NCBI RefSeq assembly: GCF_013416555.1
Contig: NZ_JACCFG010000001.1
Span: 1,239,057 to 1,303,056, forward strand
Direction: 5' to 3'
Length of the DNA: 64,000 bases
DNA from: Sphingomonas sp. R-74633
GTDB taxonomy: Bacteria > Pseudomonadota > Alphaproteobacteria > Sphingomonadales > Sphingomonadaceae
The translations under genes and the position numbers were made by a program. A model generated the notes under the pieces. That model saw nothing but the letters and a program-made list of their open reading frames with translations, was not told the origin of the DNA and made no database searches. This document shows, one piece after another, positions 46,701 through 55,700 of this stretch (positions are counted from its first letter, which is position 1; every line of letters begins with the position of its first letter).

Positions 46701-49700
46701 CGCCATTCGCAGCGAGCGTCAGGTTGCTCAGCGCGAGGCCGACATTCGCAGCATTGTCGTAGATGCGGATCGCACCCGCCGCGCCGCCCGAGATGGTGCT
46801 GTTGCGGATCGTAATGGGGGCAGCGGCGCCATTGCCGAGCACGCCCGCGCCGGTGCCCGAATTGGCGATGATGACGCCGTCGATGATGTTGCCGCCGCCC
46901 AGCGTGACGGTCGCGTTGGCGCCGCTCGCGGTCAGCGTCGGAGCGCCGGAGCCCGCGAACGGGTTGGAGATCACGCCGGTCTGGACGTTGAAAAGCAGCA
47001 CATTGGCCGGCGCGCCGCCGCCGACAGTGAAGCTGTCGGTGTCGCGGAAGCCGAGCAGGATCTGCCCGCCCGCGAGATCGAGCGATCCGCCGGCATTGGC
47101 CGTTGCGTCGAGCGTGTCGTTGCCGCCCGTCGGATCGTTGAGCAGCACGATGTAGGTGGCGCCCGCCGCCTCGGCGCCCGCAAGCGAACCCGGATCGCTG
47201 CGCGAACCGGTGCCGGTCGCGCCCTCGAGCACGAAATAGGCCGACACGGACAGATTCGTGGTGTCGCCGTTCATATTGACGTCGGCGAAATTGTAGGTGC
47301 CGCTGCCGCCGTTGAGGCCGGCGATGATCAGCGGGGTGACCGCAGTGATGTTCGACGCCGCGCCATTGCCGTCGGTGTTCGAACCGTCGCCATAGCGGAA
47401 GTTGCCGGTGATCGCCGCGTTGGTGAGATCCACGCCGATGCCGACGCCGGTGATCTGGCTGCTGCCGCTGATGATCACGTTGCCGGCAGTGGTGCTGCCG
47501 GTCATGTCGATGCCGCGCGTGCCGGTGGCCGAGGCGCCGGTGATGTCGAGCGTGGCGAAAGTGACATTGCCGGTGGCACCGGTCAGGTTCGCGGCCGTGG
47601 TGTTCGCCGCGAGCCCGGTGATGTCGACATTGCCGAAGGTGAAGGTGCCGGCCGAGCCGTTGAGCAGCGCGATACGTGCGCCGCCGGAGAGCGCCAGGTC
47701 GCCAAGATTGTAGCTGCCGTCCGCATTGTCGAACGTCAGCCCGCTGCCGCCCGTCGCGCTACGGGTGCCGCCCGAGAAGGCGATCGTGCCACCCGAATGG
47801 TTGAGCACCGAGACCAGAGCCGCGTTGCTCGCCTGGGTGATGTTGCCGGTATAGCTGAGGTTGGCCGTGCTGTCGGAAACAGTGACCGCCGCCCCGCTCG
47901 GGCTGGTGATCGCGCCGTTTGCCAGCGTGACGGTGCCCGCCGAACCGTTCAGGATATCGATGCCCGCATCGCCGCCGTTCAGCGTCACTGCACCGGTGAA
48001 GTTGTAGGTGCCGTCGGCATTGTCGAACTGCAGGCCCGTGCCGTTGGTGGCACCCAGCGTGCCGCCCGAGAAGGCGATCGTGCCGCCCGAATGGTTGAGC
48101 ACCGAGACCAGTGCCGCGTTGCTCGCCTGGGTGATGTTGCCGGTATAGCTCAGGCTGGCCGTGCTGTCGGAAACAGTGACCGCCGCCCCGCCCGGGCTGG
48201 TGATCGAGCCGTTTGCCAGCGTCACGCTGCCCGCCGAGCCGTTCAGGATATCGATGCCTGCATCGCCGCCGTTCAGCGTTACCGCACCGGTGAAGTTGTA
48301 AGTGCCGTCGGCATTGTCGAACTGCAGGCCCGTGCCGCCCGTCGCGCTCAGCGTGCCGGTCTGGAAGGCGATTGTGCCGCCCGAATGGTTGAGCACCGAG
48401 ACCAGCGCGGCGTTGTTCGCCTGGGTGATGCTGCCGTTATAGGTCACGCTCGCCGTGCTGTCGGCGATCGCGAAGGCGGTTCCCGTCGGGCTGGTAATGC
48501 TGGTGCCCGTGCCGAAGGTGAAGCTGCCCGCCGAACCAGCCAGGATGTCGATCCCGGCGTCGCCGCCATTGAGCGCGATCGTGCCGTTGAAGGCATAGGT
48601 GCCGTCGGCGTTGCTGAACTGCAGGCCGGTGCCGTTGGTGGCCGAAAGGTTGCTGGCGGCGCCGAAGGTGATCGTGCCGTTATGCCCCGAGACGCCGAGC
48701 AACGCCGCGTTGCTGCTCTGGGTGACGCTGCCGTCATAGGTGAAATCGAGCGTGCCGGTGCCGCTGGCGATCGCGATCGACGTACCAGCGGTGTTGGCGA
48801 TGCTCGATCCCGCGCCGAAGCTGATCGCGCCGTTGACGTTGCCCGAAACCGCGATGCCGCCGCTGTTGGTCGAGCTGGCGGTAACCGTGCCGACCTGCAG
48901 CGCGCGGCCACCCGTGCCCGTTCCGGTGAGGCCGGCAATGGCGACGCCGGCTCCCGTGCCGGAATGGACGATGCTATCGAGTATCAGGTCGGTCTGCGCC
49001 CCACCGAGCGAGAGCGTGGTGCCGTTGACGGTGTCGATCGTGCCCGCGGCGCTGCTGAGGTTCAACGCCGTGCCGGTGAGGTGCAAGCCGTCGTTGCCCT
49101 GGTTGTAGATTCCGAGCGCGCTGAGGTTCAGCGCGCCGGCCGCGTTGGCCAGTTGGAGGCCCGTACCGGTGACGCGCGTGCCCGCCGAGCCGATCTGCAT
49201 CGTCGCGTTGACCGTCTGGAAACCAGCGGTCCCGGTATCGGCATCAAAGATCGCGCCAGCGAAATAGGCGCCACCCGCCTCACCATGACCGCCCTCGATC
49301 GTAATGTTCGAGAGCTGGGTAACGGTGGTCGAACCACCGCCTGCCAGATACGCCGCAAGCGCGATCGAGCTGTTGCTCGCCCACAGGTGCAGGTTGCTGA
49401 GCGCGAGGCTGGCGACGGCGCCACCGTCGCTGAAGTCGATCGCGCTGTTTGCGCCCGAGATGTTGCTGTTGCGGATCGTGACGTTGCTCGCGCCCGATCC
49501 GTATACGCCGGTGCCGGTGCCGCCATTGGCGATCACCACGCCGTCGATCAGCGTGTTGTTGCCGACGACAACCGTGTTGGCTCCGCCACCCGCGCTGGTG
49601 GTCAGCGTCGGCGCGCCCGAACCGGTGAACGGATTGGTCACGAAGCCCTGGGCGATGTTGTAGAGCACCACGTTCGCCGGCGCCCCGCCCGGCAGCGTGA

Positions 49701-52700
49701 TCGTGTCGCCGTTGAGGAAGCCGCGCAGCTGCTGGCCGGTCAGCAGCGTGAAGGTGCCGCCGGTGCCGTAGGTCGGATCATTGGCATCGATCGTGTCGGT
49801 GCCACCGGCCGGGTTGTTGACCAGGATGACGACGTCTGCGCCCGAAGCCGCCGCGCCTGCCAGGCTGCCTGGATCGCCGCGCGTGCCCGCGCCGCTCGCA
49901 CCCGCGAGCACCCAATAGGTGCTCACCGAGGTCGCCAGACTGCTGGTATCGCCGACCAGGTTGACGTCGGCGAAATCATAGGTGCCGGTGATGGCATTGA
50001 GCCCGGCGACGACAAGCGGAACTGTGGCGTTGATCGTCGAACCCGCGCCGTTGGCGTCGGTGTTCGAGCCGTCGCCGAAGCGGAAATTGCCGGTGATCGC
50101 CGCGTTGGTCATATCGACGCCGGTGCCGACGCCGGTGATCGTGCTGCTGCCGGCGATGATCAGGTTGCCGCTGAAGGTCGCGCCGGTCAGGTCGATGCCG
50201 CGCGTGCCGGTGGCCGAGGCGCCGGTGATGTCGAGCGTGCCGAAGGTGATGTTGCCCGAGGCGAGACGTGCATCGACGCCGCGACGGTTCGCCGCCACGC
50301 CCAGGATGTCGACGTCCGCGAAATTGATCGTGCCGGTGCTGCCGGTATTGAAGGCGACGCCCGCAGTGCCGGGGTTGGTGATCGTCACTGCGCCGGTGAA
50401 GGTCACCGATCCGTCGACATCGCCGATACCGATGCCCATCGTGCCGCTGTTGGTAACGGTGCCGCCGGCCGCCGTGAAGGTGCCGGGCATGCCGAAGACC
50501 AGCAGGCCGCCCGCGCCGGTGTTGCTGATGTTGAAGGTACCGAGCGTGACGTTGCCCGGGTTGTTGGCGACCTCGATACCGTAGCTGCCCGCACCCGTCG
50601 TGCCGCCCACGGTGACATTGCCGAGGTTAATCGCAGTGCTGTTGCCCACCACGCGGACGCCGGACAGGCTCGAGGTGCCGCCGACATTGATGCTGGTGAA
50701 GCTGATTCCGCCGGTGCCGATGTTGTTCGCGAGCGAGACGCCCGAGCCCGCCGAGGTCAGCGTCGAGACCGTCGTGAAGCCGAGATTGCCGGCCAGCGTG
50801 ACCGTGTCCATCGCCACGCCGCGAGCGTTGCCCGTCGCCGCGATCGAAAGGCCCGAGCCGCTGAGCGAGAGCGTGCCGCCATTGGTGCCGAGCAGGTTGA
50901 GCGCGGTGCCGCCGGTGCTCGACAGCGCGAGATTGGTCAGCGTCGCCGAAGCGGCAGCACCACCGTCACGCAGCATGATGGCGCCGGTGCCGCCCGAGAT
51001 CACCGAATTGGTGATCGAGACGTTCGCGGTGCCGATGCCCGAAACGCCGATGCCCGCACCGCCGATGCGCAGGCCATCGAGCGACGAACCGGTCGACAGC
51101 GTGATCGTCGCGCCCGCGCCGGTGTTGGTCAGCAACGCTGCGCCCGAGCCGGCATAGGGATTGGTGACGATGCCCGGCGTGATGCCGTAGAGGAACAGGT
51201 TCGCGGGCGTGCCGCCGCCAACGGTCTGGGTATCGCCGTTGAGGAAGCCGATCATCCGCTGATTGGCGTCGAGCGTGAAGGTGCCGAGGCCCGCAACGTC
51301 GAGCACGTCGTTGCCGCCCGTCGGGTTGTTGAGCAGCACGATGACGGAAGCGTTCGCGGCGAGCGCCGCGGCCAGGCTGCCCGGATCGGTCATGGTGCCG
51401 GTGCCGGTGCGCCCTGCTTCGACGAAGAACAGCGTGACCGGATTGGTCGCGAGGTTCGTCGTGTCGCCGATCAGCGCCACATCCGAGAGATTATAGGTGC
51501 CGACGCCCTGGTTGAGGCCGCCGATCGCGATCGGCGTGATCGCGTTGATCGTCGAGTGGGCGCCGTCGGCATCGGTGTTCGAGCCGTCGCCGAAGCGGAA
51601 GCTGCCGGTAATCGCGGCGTTGGTGAGGTCGATGCCGGTGCCGACGCCGGTGATCGTGCTGCTGTCGCTCACGATCAGGCTGCCGGCGAAGGTGGCGCCG
51701 GTGAGGTCGATACCGCGTGTGCCGGTGGTCGAAGTGCCAGTGATGTCGAGCGTCGCGAAGCTGACCGTACCGCCGCTGCTGCGCGCATCGACGCCGGTCT
51801 GGTTCGCGCCCAGGCCGGTGATGTCGGTATCGCCGAACTTGATCGTTCCGGTGCTGCCCGCGCCCAGCACGATGCCCGCGCTGTTGGCGATGGCCGTGGC
51901 GCCGAAGGTCGCGTTGCCGCCCACCCCATTGGTCAGGATGCCGGCGCCCGTGCTGTTCGCAATGCTCGTCGCGCCGACCGTCAGGTTACCTGACAGGTTG
52001 GAGACTTCGATGCCGCTGGCGGCGCCGGTAATCGACGCGTTGGCGACGGTGACGTTGCCGGTCGTGTTCGAGACGCGCAGGCCCGCGCCCGCCGCGTTGG
52101 TGGCCGTCACGGCGCCGAGCGCGACATTGCCGCTGTTGCCGGTGACACGGACGCCGTCCGAACCGCTGTTCGTGGCCGTGATCGCGCCGAGCGTGACGTT
52201 GCCGGTGTTGCCCGAAACGACGACGCCGATACCCGCAGTGTTGGTGGTGGTGACGGCGCCGACGTTCACCGTCGCCGAATTGTTGGCGATGCCGAGGCCC
52301 ACGCCGGCGGTGGTGCCGCCGACTGCGACGCTGCCGATGTTCACCGTGCCGCCGGCTGCCTGCGTCACCTGCACCGCGCCGGTGCCGGCCGCATTGCCGG
52401 TCGTGACCGAGCCGATATCGAGCGTCCCGACCGTGACATCCGCCACGACCAGGCCCTGCGCCGCGCCGGTGGCGGCGACGTTGATGCCGGTCCCCGAAAC
52501 GTTGAGCGTGCCCGCTCCGGCGCCGCTGAGCGCCAGCGCAGTGCCGCCGCTCGCCGAGAGGTTGAGGTTGGTAAGCGTTGCGGACGCGGCCGCACCGCCA
52601 TCGGTGATCGAGATCGCACCGCCGGCACCCGAGATGTTCGAATTCTGGATGATCGCGTTGGACACGCCCGCGCTGACCACGCCGACACCGGCGGTGTTCT

Positions 52701-55700
52701 GGATGATCACACCGTCGATACGCGCATTGTTACCGGTCAGGTTGACCGTGACGCCCCCGCTGCCGCTTAGGATCGCAGCGCCCGAGCCCGTATAGGTGTT
52801 GGTGATCCCGGTCGGCCCGAGATTCGATACGATCAGGTTCGCGGGCACGGTCGCGCCGGTCACTGCGAAGAAATCGGTGTAGAGGAAGCTGACCAGCGAC
52901 TGGCCGGTGCCCAGGTTCAGCGAGCCGCCGAGCGGAGTCGTGTCGATCACGTCCTGGCCGCCGGCCGGGTTGTTGAGCAGCACGATATACTGCGCACCCG
53001 AAGCCGCCGCGCCGGCGATGCTGCCGGGGTCGGTCGCGGTGCCTGCGCCGGTTGCGCCGGCGAGCACATAATAAGCGGTGAAGCTGCCGCCGGTGATGTT
53101 GTTGGTGTTGCCGTCGAGCTGGACGTCGGCGAAGTTGTAGGTGCCATGGGTCGCGTCCATGCCAGCGACCACGATCACCGTGTTGGCGGTGATGCGGCTC
53201 TGCAGGCCACCGGTGGCATTGCCGTCACCGAAGCGGAAGCTGCCGGTGATATGCGCGTTGGTCAGGTTCACGCCGATGTCGACGCCCTGGATCACGCTCG
53301 GATTGTTGATGGCGATCGCGCCGGCGTTCGACGCGCCGGTCATGTCGATGCCGGTCGAGCCGGCTGCGCCGGTGCCGGTAATGTCGAGCGTGCCGAAGGT
53401 GACGTTGCCCTGCGTGCCCGTAAGGTTGACGCCGGTGGCGGCTCCCAGGCCGGTAATGTCGACATCGCCGAAGGTCACGCCGCCCGGCACGGTGCCAATG
53501 ACGATCGCGGTACCTGCCGGGTTGGCGATGGTGAGCAGGCCGGTGAAGGCCGTGCTGCCCCCCAGATTGTTGAGCGAGAGCGCCGGCGAGGCCGCGCCGG
53601 TGATCGTGGTGGCGCCGGCGAACGTGACACTCGAGCCCGCGAGCGTGTTACCGATCGCGATGCCGCTGCCCGTCGGGTTGGTGATCGTCACCGTGCCGGT
53701 GAAGCCCAGCGCGCCGCCGAGATTGTTGATCGAGATCGCCGTGCCGCTCGCGCCGGTGATCGTCGTGCTGCCCGCAAAGGCGATGCTCGAGGTGCCGGTG
53801 GTGCCGTCAATGGTGATCGGGCCCGCGCCGCTGATCGCGCCGGTGAAGCGGATCGCGCCGCCGATGTTGAAGATAGAGACGAGAGGGCCTGCTCCCGTAT
53901 CGCTGATCGCGGCGCCGAAATTGAGCCCGATCGTGCCGCCGCTGCCGACCACGCCTGACTGGCCGAGCTGCACCGAGGCGCCGCCGCTGTTGGTGATCGT
54001 GCCGCCGCCGATCGTCACCAGGCCGGTCGAGCCGCCGGTGATGTAGAGACCCTGCTGGCCGCTATTGGTGATCGTCAGCGTGCCGATGGCCAGCGCATTG
54101 CCGCCGGTGCCCGCGCCCTGCACGTTGCTCAGGATGATGCCCGCACCCGCCGCGCCGATCGAACGGACGGCGGTGAAGTTCAGGTCGATCAGCAACGGAT
54201 CGAGGTTGAGCGCAGTGCCGGCAGTGGTGTCGACCGTGCCGGTGGTGTTGGTGAGCGTGAAGGTGCCGCTCTTGGTGTTGTTGACCGTCAGGCCCGTGCC
54301 GCCATTGTTGGCGATGTTGAGCGTGGCGAAGCTGAGCGCGCCATCGACTTCGGTCAACGAAACGCCGGCGCCGTTCAAGCGCGCAGCAGTGGTGCCGACC
54401 TGCATCGTGCCGGCGTTGACCGCCTGGATGCCCGCCGTGGTGCTCGAATCGAAGGTGACGAAGCGCGCTGCGAAGCCGCCGGTCTCGCCATTGCCACCGG
54501 CGATATTGATCCCGGAAAGGCCGGCCACGGTAACCGTGCCTGCGCCCGAACCGTCGATATCGAGCACATTGCCGCCGGTCGCCGACAGCGTGAGGCTGGA
54601 CAGGGTGGTGGTCAGGTTGCCGCCGGCATCGTTGATATCAATCGCGCCTGCGCCGCCGCCGATGGTCGAGTTGCGCAGCGTGACGTTGCTGCCGCCATTG
54701 ACCACCACGCCGACACCCGCGCCGCCGCGGACCGTGATCCCGTCGATCACCACCGCGCCGGTGGTGTTGGTGAGCGTGAGGCCGGCCGCACCGGTATTCT
54801 CGATCGTCACCCGCTCGAGCGAGAATCCGCCCACGCCGTTCGCAAGAATACCCGAGCCGCTGCCGCGCACGGTTACGTCGCGCACCACCGAACCCTGGCC
54901 GAGCGTGACCGATGCGCCGAGCGCGTTGTTGCCGACGATCGTGCCGTTCGAGCCGCCGAAGCTGAAGGCAGTGACGGTGCCGTTCGAATGGCGCACATCG
55001 ACGCTGCTCGCGCCGCCGACGAGATACTGGTTGGTCGCAAGCGTCACGCCGCCGCTGGCGATGTTGCCTGCATTGCCGAGTGCAACGACGATGCCGTTGG
55101 CGCCCGCGCGCGTGACGGCGTCGCCCAGCGTGGTCGGGGCGGCGCTGGTCCCCGCACCTGCTGCCGCAGCCGCGCCGTTGACATAATAGACGCCGCCGAA
55201 CGCCGCGCCGGTGCGCGCGTCGACCGCGAAGCTGGTGCTGGTCAGATCGGTGTAGCGCGTGCCCGAGGGGCTGACATAGTCGCGGCGGATCCGGTCGCCC
55301 ATCTGGCGATCGAGACCGGTGTTGCCCGCGCTGCGATCCCGCGAACCATGGCCGAGGGGTATCGACAGTCGGATGGTGCCGCGCGCCTGGGTGCCCCAGC
55401 GATTGTCGTTCTGCAGTTCGGCGCCGAGCGAGAAGCGTCCGCCGGTGCCGAGCGGATCCTCGACGCCCAGCTCAAGCCCGCCGCGGACGCCGCGATAGGC
55501 CTTGCTCGCGGCATCGTCGCGATAGTCAAAGCCCGCTGCCGAGGCGCGCACGCTCAGATTCTTGCCGAGCGGCGCCGTCGCGCCGATCTCGCCATTCGCG
55601 CCGCCCATCGGCACGTCTTCGAGCCGCCAGCCGCTCTTGCGCTCGATCAGTCGGTTGTTCTCGACCGAGAGCACGCCCGCGGGGCTGGCATTGGGATCGA

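Noticed and set aside
42772..51993. A 3073-codon open frame on the plus strand opposite the giant adhesin gene
   Set aside because: It is an antisense shadow. The translation is rich in Arg, Ala, Asp and Gly without any domain or signal, and its freedom from stops follows from the GC-rich, repeated codons of the real gene. The minus frame has a ribosome site, signal peptide and coherent domains.
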